From: DASPOF01 sp035626155
GTDB taxonomy: Bacteria > Desulfobacterota > Binatia > Binatales > Binataceae
Length of the DNA: 46,343 nucleotides
Direction: 5' to 3'
Assembly: GCA_035626155.1 (NCBI GenBank)
Contig: DASPOF010000057.1
Coordinates: 1 to 46,343 of the forward strand
The position numbers and the translations under genes were made by a program. Below the pieces are notes generated by a model. The model was not told the origin of the DNA. It worked only from the letters and a program-made list of their open reading frames with translations, and searched no databases. Shown piece after piece: positions 16,951-26,120 of this stretch (position 1 is its first letter; every line of letters begins with the position of its first letter).

Positions 16951-18096
16951 CTAGCGCGGCTCGGCGGCCTGTTGCATGACGGGCTGGACTTTCTCGCCCT
17001 CGCGCGCCGATTGTCCAACGTTGAGCGCGACCAGATCGTTCTCATCGATGCCGCGCGTGACCTCGACCACCTCGCCGTTGTCGTAGCCGAGAGTAACCGG
17101 GGCGAGATGCAGCGTGCGTTCGCGGACGATCGGCACGTAGGCTTTGCCGTCGCGGAAGATCAGAGCGTCATCGGGCACCCGTGGAGCGCCTGCGGCCACG
17201 TTCACGTCGAACCCCGCAGTCGCGTACATTCCGGGATAAAGCGCAAGGTCCGGATTGTCCAGGTCCACCTCGACGAGCATGGTGCGCGTCGCGGGCGCCA
17301 GCGCCTCGGGATGCCGCGTCACGGTGCCCTTGAACTCGCGCCCCGGATATTCCGCGACCGTCACCGTCGCCGCATCGCCATTCTTGATGAACGGCGCGGA
17401 GGCCTGCGGCATGTCGGCATAGATGCGAAGCGGATTCAGCGTCGCCATCGCGACTACCGGCGTGCCGCCGCCCGCCGGCGAGGTCGCCTGCGGAATCAGC
17501 GCGCCCGGATCGACGTAGCGCGCCGTCACCAGCCCGTCGAAGGGCGCCTTGATCACCTCGTAGGCCTGGGTCGCGAGGTTCGACCTGAGCGTCGCCTCCG
17601 CCTGAACCATCGCCGCGTGCGACTCATCCGCGGTCTGCTGCGCGACCACGCCCTGTTTGACGAGCTGCTGATTGCGGCCGTCGGTCAGGGCGGCGATCTG
17701 GTAGTTGGCGCGCGCGTTCTCGACCAGATGGTCGAGCTCAGGCGACTCGAGAATCGCGAGCACCTGGTCCTTGCGCACGCGATCGCCTTTATCGACTTTG
17801 ATCTCTTTGAGATAGCCCGCGATCTTCGCGTAGATCGGGGTCTCGATATAACCGTGAATCGAGGCGGGCAGCTTGATGTGGCGCTCTCCCGGCGAGCGCG
17901 ATGCACGCGCCACGATCACTCGAGGGCCGAGTTCAGCCTCCTGTTCGAGTTCGGAGGTTTGGCGCCCGATCCAGAGCTCGCGCGCGAGCACCAATCCCGC
18001 GGTTGCGATCAGGGTGAGCGCGATTGCTCCCACCCAGCCCGCGACGAAGAAGCGTCCGGCCGGCTTGGCGATGTAGTTCCTGGGGTCCTCGTCCAT
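16951..18096 (-). CDS. RND efflux membrane fusion (adaptor) protein
   Basis: The 381-residue periplasmic adaptor links an RND pump to an outer-membrane channel. It has a short cytoplasmic start, one membrane anchor (AIALTLIATAGLVLARELW, ~28-46), a lipoyl/barrel-sandwich half (KLPASIHGYIETPIYAKIAGYLKEIKVDKGDRVRKDQVLAILESPELD), a helical hairpin (~115-170), the returning half (ATQAYEVIKAPFDGLVTARYVDPGALI) and a beta-barrel domain. It starts at ATG 18096, 13 bases after the permease stop, and is cotranscribed with it. The permease gene comes first, the reverse of the common acrA-acrB order. No TolC-type channel gene is in the window. Confidence 0.92.
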   Translation of the reverse strand: MDEDPRNYIAKPAGRFFVAGWVGAIALTLIATAGLVLARELWIGRQTSELEQEAELGPRVIVARASRSPGERHIKLPASIHGYIETPIYAKIAGYLKEIKVDKGDRVRKDQVLAILESPELDHLVENARANYQIAALTDGRNQQLVKQGVVAQQTADESHAAMVQAEATLRSNLATQAYEVIKAPFDGLVTARYVDPGALIPQATSPAGGGTPVVAMATLNPLRIYADMPQASAPFIKNGDAATVTVAEYPGREFKGTVTRHPEALAPATRTMLVEVDLDNPDLALYPGMYATAGFDVNVAAGAPRVPDDALIFRDGKAYVPIVRERTLHLAPVTLGYDNGEVVEVTRGIDENDLVALNVGQSAREGEKVQPVMQQAAEPR

Positions 18097-18109
18097 GCTT
18101 CAGATCACG

Positions 18110-21100
18110 TCATACTCTTGGCAGCGTGGCCGCCTCGATCTCGGCGTCGCGCTGATGTTTACCGATCACACTGCGGCTGAAAATCGAATAGACCGCCGGC
18201 ACCACGAACAGCGTGATCGCAGTCGCTGCGATCAGGCCGCCGATCACCGCTCGCCCCAGCGGCGCGTTCTGCTCGGACCCGGTTCCAATTGCAAGCGCCA
18301 TCGGCAGCATCCCGAGGATCATCGCAAGCGCCGTCATGATAATCGGCCTGAGCCGGATTCGGCCCGCCTCGATCGCGGCCGCGACCGGGGTGAAGCCGGT
18401 TTCGCGCAGTTCGTTGGCGAACGTGATCAGCAGATTCCCGTTGGCGACTCCGACTCCGACCGCCATGATCGCGCCCATCAGCGACTCGACGTTTATCGTC
18501 GTGCCCGTCAGCACCAGCATCCAGAGCACTCCCGCGAACGCCCCGGGCACCGCCAGCATGATAAGGAATGGTTCAAGCCAGGACTGATAGTTCGCGACCA
18601 TCAGCAGGTACACGAGGATGATGGCGAGGATGAGCCCCTCGCCAAGGGTGCCGAAGGATTCGCGCATCGCCTGGCTCTGGCCGCGGATCACGACGTGGGT
18701 GCCTGGCGGGAGTGCGCCGAGGCGGCCGATCGCGCGCTGCACATCGGCCGAGGCGCCTCCCAGGTCGCGCCCCGACACCGCGGCATTGACGTCGATCACG
18801 CGCTGGACGGTGTAGTGGTTGATCACTGCCGGCTCCGTGTCCTGCCTGATCTCCGCGATATTGGCGAGGAACTGCGGCGCCGGCGCCGCACTGTCAGCCG
18901 ACGTCGCCGTCAGCGGCGTGTTGCCGAGCTCGTTGACCGAATCCACGACGTGCTGCGGCGTCTGCACCATGACGTTGTAGTTGACCCCGTTCACCGGGTC
19001 GAGCCAGAAGTTCGGGGCAAGGGTGAAGCTCGAGCTGAGCGACGTAAGCAGGCTCGAGGCAACCTCTGTCACATTCACGCCAAGTTGCAGCGCCTTCGAG
19101 CGATCGACTTTAATCCTGAGCGTCGGATAGTCGAGCCGCTGCGCGATCCTGAGATCGGTGAGCCCCGGGATTAGCGCCATCGCCTCCTTGAGCCGCGCGG
19201 CGATCTCGTAGTCGGAATTGATGTCGGTGCCGGACACCTGCGCGTCGATCGCCGCGGGCAGGCCGAAATTGAGCACCTGGCTCACGATGTCGGCGGCCTG
19301 GAAGTACACCTCGACGCCCGGAAAATCGCGAGCCACCAGGCGGCGAATCTGGTTCTGGTAGTCCGCGGTCGGCCGATGGCCCTCCTTGAGCGCGACCAGG
19401 ATGTCGGCGTCCTGGGGTCCGATACTGTCGGTCTGGTAGTAAGCGAGATTGAAGCTCGACGGGAGTCCGACCGAGTCGCTCATGGTGTCGAGTTCGCCGG
19501 GAGGAATGAGGCGGCGAAGCGCCCGCTCGATATCATCGACCAGCAGCTCGGTTTCCTCGATGCGCGTGCCGGTGGCGGCGCGCACGTGCAATTTCATTAT
19601 CCCGACGTCCACTTTAGGAAAGAAATCCTCGCCGACGATCGGGATCAGCAGCAGCGAGAGCGCAACCACGATCGCGACGCAAACCAGCGAAACCGTGCGC
19701 CGCGCGATAAATTTGCCGAGCGCACCGCGGTAGCGCTCCCTAAGCCGCTCGAAACCGTTCTCGAACGCGGCGGCGAAGCGGCCCCACGGCCCGGCGCCGC
19801 CGACGTTCTCCTCATGGGTCTCCGCGAGCAGGTAGCGCGCCATCGCCGGCACCAGCGTGCGCGACAGCAGGTACGACGTCAGCATCGCGTAGACCACCGC
19901 GAGCGCGAGCGGTGTGAACAGGTACTTGGCGACCCCGCTCAGCAGCACCACGGGGAAAAACACGATGCAGATCGCGAGCGTGCCGACGAACGACGGCGCC
20001 GCGATTTGCTGCGCACCGTCAATGATCGCGACCAGCAGCGGCTTGTGCATCGCGTGGTTGCGGTGGATGTTCTCGATCGCGACGGTCGCGTCATCGACCA
20101 GCATCCCGACCGCGAGCGCGAGCCCCCCGAGCGTCATGATGTTGATGGTCTGGCCTGTAAGCTGCAGCCCGACGATTGAGGTCAGGATCGAAAGAGGAAT
20201 CGACGCGATCACGATGAGCATGCTGCGCGGCGAGCCCAGGAACACAAGCACCATCAACGCGACCAGGAACGCGGCGCTGAGCGCCTCGCGCACCACCTCC
20301 CAGAGGCTCTCGCGGACGAACATCGACTGGTCGAAAGCGACAGAGATTTTGAAACCCTTGGGCGCGGTCTCCTGGATTTCCGGGATCACCGCCTTGACCT
20401 GGTTCACCACCGCGAGCGTGGAGGCCGCCGCGTGCTTGATGATCGAGAGGTAAGTCGCGCGCTTGCCGTCCACCCGCACGACGTTGGTCTGCACCGTATG
20501 GGCGTCCTTGACCGGCGCGACGTCGCCGAGGAAGACGGGAGTCTGCCCGACCATCTTGATCGGCAGCTGGTTGAAATCCTTGACCTCCCGCGGACTGCCG
20601 TTAAGTTCGATCGAGTATTCGCGCTTGCCGATCTTGGCCGTGCCCGCGGGGATGATGACGTTGGTGGCGCCGAGCGCGACGCTTACGTCCTCGGCCGAAA
20701 GCCCGCTCGCATACATCGCGGTCGGGTTCAGATTCACCATTATCGCGCGGCTGCGCCCGCCGAACGGCGATGGCGCCGAGAGCCCTTCAATCGTGAACAG
20801 CTTGGGGCGGATGAAGTTGATGCCGTAATCGAACAGGGCCTGCTCGCTGAGCGTCTCGGAGTAAAGGTTGAGCTGAATCACCGGGACGTTGGCGGCGTTG
20901 AAGTCGATGATGTTGGGGGCCACCATCCCGGGCGGCATGATTTTCAGGATCGACTCCGAGACCCCGCTCATTTGCGCGATCGCGCCCGCAACCGTCTCAC
21001 CGGGATGGAAATAAACCTTGATGAGCCCGGCGCCGGCGAGCGACTCGGACTCGATATGCTCGATTCCATTGACCGTGGTGGAAAACGCGCGCTCGGTAAT

Positions 21101-21295
21101 CCAGACCACGCGCCGCTCCATGTCGATCGGGGGCAGGCCCGAATAGTTCCACAGAACGAGCACCACCGGCATGTTGATCGCCGGGAAGATGTCTATGTTC
21201 ATCAGGGAGAAGGAGAGCAGCCCAAGGACGAGCATCAGCGCGGCCATCACCGCGACCGACAATGGCCGGCGCAACGCTAGACTGACGATCCACAT
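18110..21295 (-). CDS. RND efflux transporter permease (AcrB/MdtB-type)
   Basis: This is a proton-driven inner-membrane multidrug-type pump of the hydrophobe/amphiphile branch. The 1061 residues show the RND repeat: TM1 at the N-terminus (SVAVMAALMLVLGLLSFSL), FPAINMPVV, a periplasmic loop, helices 2-6 with the TM4 relay GGLALAVGMLVDDATVAIENIHR (the Asp-Asp pair used for proton transfer), then a second repeat with FSFTL-type and helical segments and a C-terminal GTGSEQNAPLGRAVIGG region. ATG 21295 has no clear Shine-Dalgarno. Substrates are unknown. No regulator gene is adjacent. The 301 bases before it are shared with the tRNA-Asp/ribosomal protein promoter region. Confidence 0.94.
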   Translation of the reverse strand: MWIVSLALRRPLSVAVMAALMLVLGLLSFSLMNIDIFPAINMPVVLVLWNYSGLPPIDMERRVVWITERAFSTTVNGIEHIESESLAGAGLIKVYFHPGETVAGAIAQMSGVSESILKIMPPGMVAPNIIDFNAANVPVIQLNLYSETLSEQALFDYGINFIRPKLFTIEGLSAPSPFGGRSRAIMVNLNPTAMYASGLSAEDVSVALGATNVIIPAGTAKIGKREYSIELNGSPREVKDFNQLPIKMVGQTPVFLGDVAPVKDAHTVQTNVVRVDGKRATYLSIIKHAAASTLAVVNQVKAVIPEIQETAPKGFKISVAFDQSMFVRESLWEVVREALSAAFLVALMVLVFLGSPRSMLIVIASIPLSILTSIVGLQLTGQTINIMTLGGLALAVGMLVDDATVAIENIHRNHAMHKPLLVAIIDGAQQIAAPSFVGTLAICIVFFPVVLLSGVAKYLFTPLALAVVYAMLTSYLLSRTLVPAMARYLLAETHEENVGGAGPWGRFAAAFENGFERLRERYRGALGKFIARRTVSLVCVAIVVALSLLLIPIVGEDFFPKVDVGIMKLHVRAATGTRIEETELLVDDIERALRRLIPPGELDTMSDSVGLPSSFNLAYYQTDSIGPQDADILVALKEGHRPTADYQNQIRRLVARDFPGVEVYFQAADIVSQVLNFGLPAAIDAQVSGTDINSDYEIAARLKEAMALIPGLTDLRIAQRLDYPTLRIKVDRSKALQLGVNVTEVASSLLTSLSSSFTLAPNFWLDPVNGVNYNVMVQTPQHVVDSVNELGNTPLTATSADSAAPAPQFLANIAEIRQDTEPAVINHYTVQRVIDVNAAVSGRDLGGASADVQRAIGRLGALPPGTHVVIRGQSQAMRESFGTLGEGLILAIILVYLLMVANYQSWLEPFLIMLAVPGAFAGVLWMLVLTGTTINVESLMGAIMAVGVGVANGNLLITFANELRETGFTPVAAAIEAGRIRLRPIIMTALAMILGMLPMALAIGTGSEQNAPLGRAVIGGLIAATAITLFVVPAVYSIFSRSVIGKHQRDAEIEAATLPRV

Positions 21296-21596
21296 AGGTG
21301 CGAGACGATTCTAGAAGGTCCGCTTCATATCCGGAAGCGGTCAGTTAAGCGATACTTCACGGACCAGGCCCTAGAACACGCCCCACAATAGGTCAGCCGT
21401 CGCGGCAGAGCAAGTTGCGCGCCGCACTAGCCGCGTAATTTCACGCTTCTCGATCTGTGAATGCGGATGGCCGAGGCACCGGAGGGCACGAGCCTGAACA
21501 TCGCCGCCGCGCTAGAATATTTTCCATGCGCACGCCATCGTGTTCGAAGCTTAGTTGCTCCGCTCGACAGAAAATGTAACAAAGGATGGTTCAGGC
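21296..21596. other. Divergent intergenic region, RND operon / tRNA-Asp
   Basis: The 301 bases contain no gene I can support. The right end carries the tRNA-Asp promoter candidate (21555-21582). The left part must hold the RND promoter, but I saw no strong match. Confidence 0.5.
21555..21582 (+). promoter_or_regulatory. Candidate promoter for tRNA-Asp / rplM-rpsI
   Basis: TTGCTC (21555-21560), a 16-base spacer and TAACAA (21577-21582) predict a start about eight bases before the 5' end of tRNA-Asp, a typical distance for a tRNA gene. The match is moderate. Confidence 0.4.
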
Positions 21597-21674
21597 GGGG
21601 TCGTAGTTCAGCCCGGTTAGAACGCCGGCCTGTCACGTCGGAAGTCGTGGGTTCAAATCCCATCGGCCCCGCCA
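21597..21674 (+). tRNA. tRNA-Asp (anticodon GTC)
   Basis: Acceptor GGGGTCG (21597-21603) pairs with CGGCCCC (21664-21670); discriminator G and an encoded CCA follow. Anticodon stem CCGGC/GTCGG carries the loop CTGTCAC, giving GTC (aspartate), and T arm GTGGG-TTCAAAT-CCCAT is intact. It lies 65 bases before rplM and may be cotranscribed with it. Confidence 0.95.
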
Positions 21675-21739
21675 TACCGAGTTCAGCGCGCCCGAGCGAG
21701 CTGCGACCGCTCGCAGGCGCGCGCCACAGGTGAACGAGA

Positions 21740-22186
21740 TTGAAGCTGACTGAACAAACCAGAAGCCTCTCGCACGAGTCGGCGCTCAAGGGCCGGCGAT
21801 GGTTGTTGATTGATGCGAGCGAGCGCGCGCTCGGCCGCGTCGCATCGCGCGCCGCCAGCATCCTGCGCGGCAAACATCGCCCCGACTTCACTCCCAACCA
21901 GGATGCCGGCGACTTCGTGATCGTGATCAATGCGGGCCAGGTCAAGCTCACCGGCTCCAAAACGATTGGCAAGATTTATCGACGCCACACCGGCTATCCG
22001 GGCGGGGTCAGGAGCACCGCCGCGGGCAAGCTGCTCGAGACGAGGCCAGAGCGGCTGGTCGAGATGGCGGTGCGCGGGATGCTGCCGAAGAATCGGCTCG
22101 GGCGGCAGCTATTCACCAAGCTCAAGGTCTATCGCGGCGCCGACCATCCGCACGGCGCGCAAAAGCCCGAGCCCGTCAAGCTCTGA
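21740..22186 (+). CDS. rplM: 50S ribosomal protein L13
   Basis: The 148-residue protein carries the L13 blocks RRWLLIDASERALGRVAS, HRPDFTPNQDAGDFVIVINA, KLTGSKTIGKIYRRHTGYPGG and VRGMLPKNRLGRQLFTKLKVYRGADHPHGAQKP. L13 is an early-assembly large-subunit protein binding 23S rRNA. The start is TTG 21740, supported by AGGTGA six bases upstream; no in-frame ATG precedes the conserved region. rpsI follows after 18 bases, the near-universal rplM-rpsI pair. Confidence 0.96.
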   Translation: MKLTEQTRSLSHESALKGRRWLLIDASERALGRVASRAASILRGKHRPDFTPNQDAGDFVIVINAGQVKLTGSKTIGKIYRRHTGYPGGVRSTAAGKLLETRPERLVEMAVRGMLPKNRLGRQLFTKLKVYRGADHPHGAQKPEPVKL

Positions 22187-22204
22187 ACGAGGCGCTCATA
22201 ATCC

Positions 22205-22603
22205 ATGGCAGAAAAGAAGAACATCGTCTGGAGTACCGGCCGGCGCAAGAGCGCGGTTGCGCGCGTACGCATGCTGCCCGGCGGCGGGAACATCTCGATT
22301 AACGACCGCGAGCTCAAGGACTATTTCCCGCGCGACACGGCCCAGATGAGGATCCTCGAGCCGTTCGAACTCACCGAGACCAAGAATCAGTACGACATCA
22401 TCGCGAATGTCACCGGCGGCGGAATTTCCGCGCAGGCCGATGCGGTCCGGCTGGGCATCTCGCGGGCGCTGCTCCAGATCTCCGAGGCGCTCCGTCCGGC
22501 GCTGAGGAAGGCGGAGCTGCTGACGCGCGATCCGCGCGAGGTCGAACGCAAGAAGTACGGCCGCCACAAGGCGCGCAAGCGTCCGCAATACTCCAAGCGT
22601 TAG
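22205..22603 (+). CDS. rpsI: 30S ribosomal protein S9
   Basis: The 132-residue protein has STGRRKSAVARVRMLPG, the GGGISAQADAVRLGISRAL segment, and the extended basic tail RKKYGRHKARKRPQYSKR whose last residues reach the P-site tRNA. Length and tail are standard. ATG 22205 is 18 bases after rplM; GAGG lies about 12 bases upstream. The adenylate cyclase gene follows 115 bases later. Confidence 0.97.
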   Translation: MAEKKNIVWSTGRRKSAVARVRMLPGGGNISINDRELKDYFPRDTAQMRILEPFELTETKNQYDIIANVTGGGISAQADAVRLGISRALLQISEALRPALRKAELLTRDPREVERKKYGRHKARKRPQYSKR

Positions 22604-22718
22604 CGAATCGCGCGCTGCGCGTCATGCCCCGGCGCATCGCGGCGCAACGCCTGGGACCGGAGCGATTCCCCGGTTAGCAGGTCTCCCGGCGGCGCGCTAA
22701 GCTTTGCGCGAGGTCGCG

Positions 22719-24950
22719 ATGGCCCAAAAGCCGCAGACGGCTTCGCACATCCTCCAGAAATTCTCCTGGCGCACCTTTGCGCTCGGGCTGGGTGCGATCG
22801 CCGCTGCTTTCGTCCTCCATTACGTTTTCCCCTCGGCATTCGAGCGAGCCGAACTTGTCGCTTCCGACTTCCAGACCTACGCGCGACCGGCGCGCGCACG
22901 CACCGGGAAGGTCGTAATCGTCGCGATCGACGACCGTAGCATCGCGCAGATAGGCCAGTGGCCGTGGTCGCGCGGGGTGCTCGCGCGGCTGGAGGATGCG
23001 CTGCGGGAATATAAGGCCGCCGCCGTCGGGTACGACATTATTTTCTCGGAATCCGACTCGGGCGATCGCGAACGCGAGGCGGTTGCGGCGCGGCTCAAAT
23101 CGATCGGGATGCGCGACGATCAGATCGCATCGATGGTCGGCGCCAACGCGGATCAATCTTTCGCCGATGCGATCCAGGCGCAGGGGAAAACCGTCCTGGG
23201 ATATGCATTCGGCTCACACGGCCGGGGCGCGCTCTCCGGCCCGCTGGTGGCGGGCTACCGCACCGATGAGATTAGCCCGCGCCCGATGGAGTACAGCATC
23301 GTTCATCAGGCGGCGGGCGCGATGCCCGAGCTTTTGCACGCGGACTCCTATTTGCCGCCGGTTGGGGTTCTCAATCGCGCGGTCAAGGGCACGGGTTTCG
23401 TCGATATCGAGGGCGACGCCGACGGCGAGATCCGCACCGAACTCACCGCCATCCGCTTTCACAACCGCTACCGCATCCCGTTCTTCATGAGCGTGCTCAG
23501 CGCGTACGAGGGAAGCCCGCCGGCGAGGCTCGATCTCGGGCCGGACGGCGTCGAGGGCGTATCGATGGGCGATATTGTGCTGCCCGTGGATGCGATCTGC
23601 AGCATGATGGTGAGCTATCGGGGGCCGGCGGAGAGCTTCCCCCACCTGTCGGCGATCGACGTGATCAATCACGCGGTTGCGCCCGGGCAACTGGCCGGGA
23701 AAATCGTTCTGATAGGAGTGGAGGGAAAGGGGCTCGGCGATCGCGCGGTGACCCCCGGGGGACCGGAGTTTCCGCGCGTCGAGATACACGCCAACGCGAT
23801 CGATGCGGTGCTCGCGGGCGATTTCATCCGCCGATCCACCACCGGAACCAAGGCGGTGGAGCGCTTGGCCGCGATCATCCTGGGGGTCGGCATCGCGCTG
23901 GCTGGCGCGTCGCTCGCGTCGCTGTGGGCGCTGGCGGGCGCGATCGTGATGGGCGGCGCGTACCTGGCATTCGCGCAATATATTCTGATCAGCGATGGCG
24001 TGCTGATCGGAATCGTGCTGCCGGTAGTAGTGGCCGGGCTCAGCTATTTCGTCGTCGCCACCTACCGGTATCTGACCGAGGGCCTCGAAAAGCGCTACCT
24101 GCGTCACGCCTTCGAACATTATCTCCATCCGAACGTGATCGCGTCGGTAGTGGATAATCCGGGCGGACTGAAGCTCGGCGGCGACCGCCGCGTCCTGACG
24201 ATCCTGTTTGCCGATATCGTGAATTATACGGGGCTTTCTGAGCGCACCGATCCCGCCGCGCTGGTCGCGCTGCTGAACGATTACATGACCACGATGACCG
24301 ATCGCATCCTGGAGAGCGGCGGCGTGGTGGACAAGATTCGCGGCGATGGGATCATGGCGTTCTGGGGCGCGCCGGTCGAAGTGGAGAATCACGCGCGCGC
24401 CGCGATCGAGGCGGGGCTTGCGATGCTCACCGAACTCAAGTCGCTCAGGCAGCGCGATGCGCGCTTCGCCGACATCGATATCGGGGTTGGAATCGCCACC
24501 GGAGAGGCGATCGTGGGCAACTTCGGCGGCGCGCGCCGCTTCGACTACTCGGTAATCGGCGACACGGTCAATCTGGCCTCGCGCCTGGAGGGTCTCACGC
24601 GAAACTTCAAGGTGCACCTGCTGGTGAACAAGACCGCCTTCGACCAGGCGGCCGGCGGCTACCTCTCGCGCGACATCGGGCGGGTGCGCGTCAAGGGCAA
24701 GACCCAGGCAGTGCCGGTGGTCGAGGTTGTCGCGCACGCCAACGACGGCGTCGATTCGGCATTTTATCGGCAATTCGAGCGGGCGATCGATTTCCTCAAT
24801 CGCGGCGATGCGGGTGCGGCGCGCGAGCAGCTCGAAGTACTCCGCCAACAGCATCCCGGCGACGAGGTCGTGGGACTTTACCTCGAGAAGCTCCACGATG
24901 CGGGCGGCGGTCCGCCCGCCGAGGTGGTGTTCGAATTCGACCATAAGTGA
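22719..24950 (+). CDS. CHASE2-domain class III adenylate cyclase
   Basis: The 743-residue membrane protein has an N-terminal helix (TFALGLGAIAAAFVLHYVF), a large extracytoplasmic CHASE2 sensor domain (~45-390), three closely spaced helices (~395-460) and a cytoplasmic class III nucleotide cyclase domain (~485-665). Metal-binding Asp residues appear in FADIVNYTG and RGDGIMAFWG. Lys in DKIRGDG and Asp in RFDYSVIGD match adenine-type specificity, and VNLASRLEG gives the transition-state Asn/Arg. It should make cAMP in response to an unknown external signal. ATG 22719 is preferred over TTG 22704 because GAGG lies five bases before it. It is inserted between rpsI and argC. Confidence 0.93.
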   Translation: MAQKPQTASHILQKFSWRTFALGLGAIAAAFVLHYVFPSAFERAELVASDFQTYARPARARTGKVVIVAIDDRSIAQIGQWPWSRGVLARLEDALREYKAAAVGYDIIFSESDSGDREREAVAARLKSIGMRDDQIASMVGANADQSFADAIQAQGKTVLGYAFGSHGRGALSGPLVAGYRTDEISPRPMEYSIVHQAAGAMPELLHADSYLPPVGVLNRAVKGTGFVDIEGDADGEIRTELTAIRFHNRYRIPFFMSVLSAYEGSPPARLDLGPDGVEGVSMGDIVLPVDAICSMMVSYRGPAESFPHLSAIDVINHAVAPGQLAGKIVLIGVEGKGLGDRAVTPGGPEFPRVEIHANAIDAVLAGDFIRRSTTGTKAVERLAAIILGVGIALAGASLASLWALAGAIVMGGAYLAFAQYILISDGVLIGIVLPVVVAGLSYFVVATYRYLTEGLEKRYLRHAFEHYLHPNVIASVVDNPGGLKLGGDRRVLTILFADIVNYTGLSERTDPAALVALLNDYMTTMTDRILESGGVVDKIRGDGIMAFWGAPVEVENHARAAIEAGLAMLTELKSLRQRDARFADIDIGVGIATGEAIVGNFGGARRFDYSVIGDTVNLASRLEGLTRNFKVHLLVNKTAFDQAAGGYLSRDIGRVRVKGKTQAVPVVEVVAHANDGVDSAFYRQFERAIDFLNRGDAGAAREQLEVLRQQHPGDEVVGLYLEKLHDAGGGPPAEVVFEFDHK

Positions 24951-24970
24951 CAACTGGTTCCGCGATCCAC

Positions 24971-25000
24971 TTCGTGATACTTGGGTTAAGTCTGTATAAA
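24971..25000 (+). promoter_or_regulatory. Candidate argC promoter
   Basis: TATAAA (24995-25000) is a good -10 element; the best -35, TTCGTG (24971-24976), is weak at 18-base spacing. It would start near 25007 and gives argC its own promoter separate from the cyclase gene. Confidence 0.4.
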
Positions 25001-25014
25001 TTCCCGATTGGAGC

Positions 25015-26085
25015 GTGCTGAATTCCCCGATGGTTGCTCCCGAAAGGATCAAAGTCGCGATTGTCGGCGCATCCGGATACTCCGGAATCGAGGCGGTCCG
25101 CCTGCTCGCCACCCATCCGTTCGTCGAACTCAGCGTTCTTACCTCCGAGCATTACGCAGGCCGCGAAGTCGCGGACGTTTACCGTCATCTCGCAGGCATC
25201 GATCTGCCACCCTTCGAGGACTTGCGCCCGGAGCTGGTGAAGGGACGTGCGGAGGTGGCGCTCACCTGCCTGCCCGAGAAGACCGGCACGCAAATGGTCG
25301 CCGATTTGATAAAGGGCGGCCTGAAAGTGATCGATTTCTCCGCGGACTTCAGGCTCAAGGATCCCGCGGTTTATCGCGCGACTTACGGAGTCGAACATCC
25401 GGCGCCGGCGCTGCTGAAGGAAGCGATTTACGGGCTCAGCGAATTCCACCGCGCGGAACTGCGCGAGGCGCGCCTGGTCGCGAATCCCGGATGTTACCCG
25501 ACCGGCGCGCTGCTCGCGCTGCTGCCGCTCATCAAGCGCGACCTCATCGAGCCTTCATCGATCGTGATCGATGCGAAGTCGGGCACCACCGGGGCGCGCC
25601 GCGCCGCGTCGATCGAGCAGCTCTTCGCGGAGGTCAATGAGAACTTCCGCCCGTACAACGTCGGCACTCATCGCCATACGCCCGAGATGGAGCAGGAGAT
25701 CGGCACGGCGCTCGGGCGCGAGGTGGCCGTGATGTTCGTGCCGCATCTGCTCCCGGTGACGCGCGGGATCCTCACCTCGATTTTCATGCGCCCGCGCGCG
25801 GGCACGACCGAGCACGACGTGCGCGCGGCCTTCGAAGCAAGCTTCGCGAAATCGCGGTTCGTGCGAATCCTCAAGCCCGGCGAGCTGCCGGAGCTGCGCA
25901 ACGTGCGCGCGACGAACCTTTGCGAGCTGGCCTTCGTGCTCGACCGCCGCTCCCAGACGCTGGTCGCGCTGACCGCGATCGACAATCTGGGCAAGGGCGC
26001 CGCCGGGCAGGCGATCCAGAACCTGAACCTGGTGCTCGGCTTCGATGAGGCCGCCGGGCTGGTCGGCGCGGCCCCGGTCCCCTGA
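25015..26085 (+). CDS. argC: N-acetyl-gamma-glutamyl-phosphate reductase
   Basis: ArgC makes the third step of arginine synthesis, reducing N-acetylglutamyl phosphate to the semialdehyde with NADPH. The 356-residue frame shows the nucleotide-binding start VAIVGASGYSGIEAVRLL, SADFRLKDPAVYRATYG, the active-site Cys in ANPGCYPTGA, HRHTPEMEQEI and DNLGKGAAGQAIQNLNL at the end. The start is uncertain: GTG 25015 lies one base after GGAG, while ATG 25030 (MVAPERIKVAI) fits homologue length but has no close Shine-Dalgarno. argC after rplM-rpsI is a known delta-proteobacterial order, here with a cyclase in between. No other arg gene is in the window. Confidence 0.95.
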   Translation: MLNSPMVAPERIKVAIVGASGYSGIEAVRLLATHPFVELSVLTSEHYAGREVADVYRHLAGIDLPPFEDLRPELVKGRAEVALTCLPEKTGTQMVADLIKGGLKVIDFSADFRLKDPAVYRATYGVEHPAPALLKEAIYGLSEFHRAELREARLVANPGCYPTGALLALLPLIKRDLIEPSSIVIDAKSGTTGARRAASIEQLFAEVNENFRPYNVGTHRHTPEMEQEIGTALGREVAVMFVPHLLPVTRGILTSIFMRPRAGTTEHDVRAAFEASFAKSRFVRILKPGELPELRNVRATNLCELAFVLDRRSQTLVALTAIDNLGKGAAGQAIQNLNLVLGFDEAAGLVGAAPVP

Positions 26086-26120
26086 CCTGGCGCGGTCCGG
26101 CCGGAACGCGGCTGCGCGCG

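Noticed and set aside
23214..25112. Long antisense open frame (632 codons) across the adenylate cyclase gene
   Set aside because: The plus strand carries a recognisable CHASE2-cyclase protein, and the antisense product is a low-complexity Arg/Asp/His-rich shadow.
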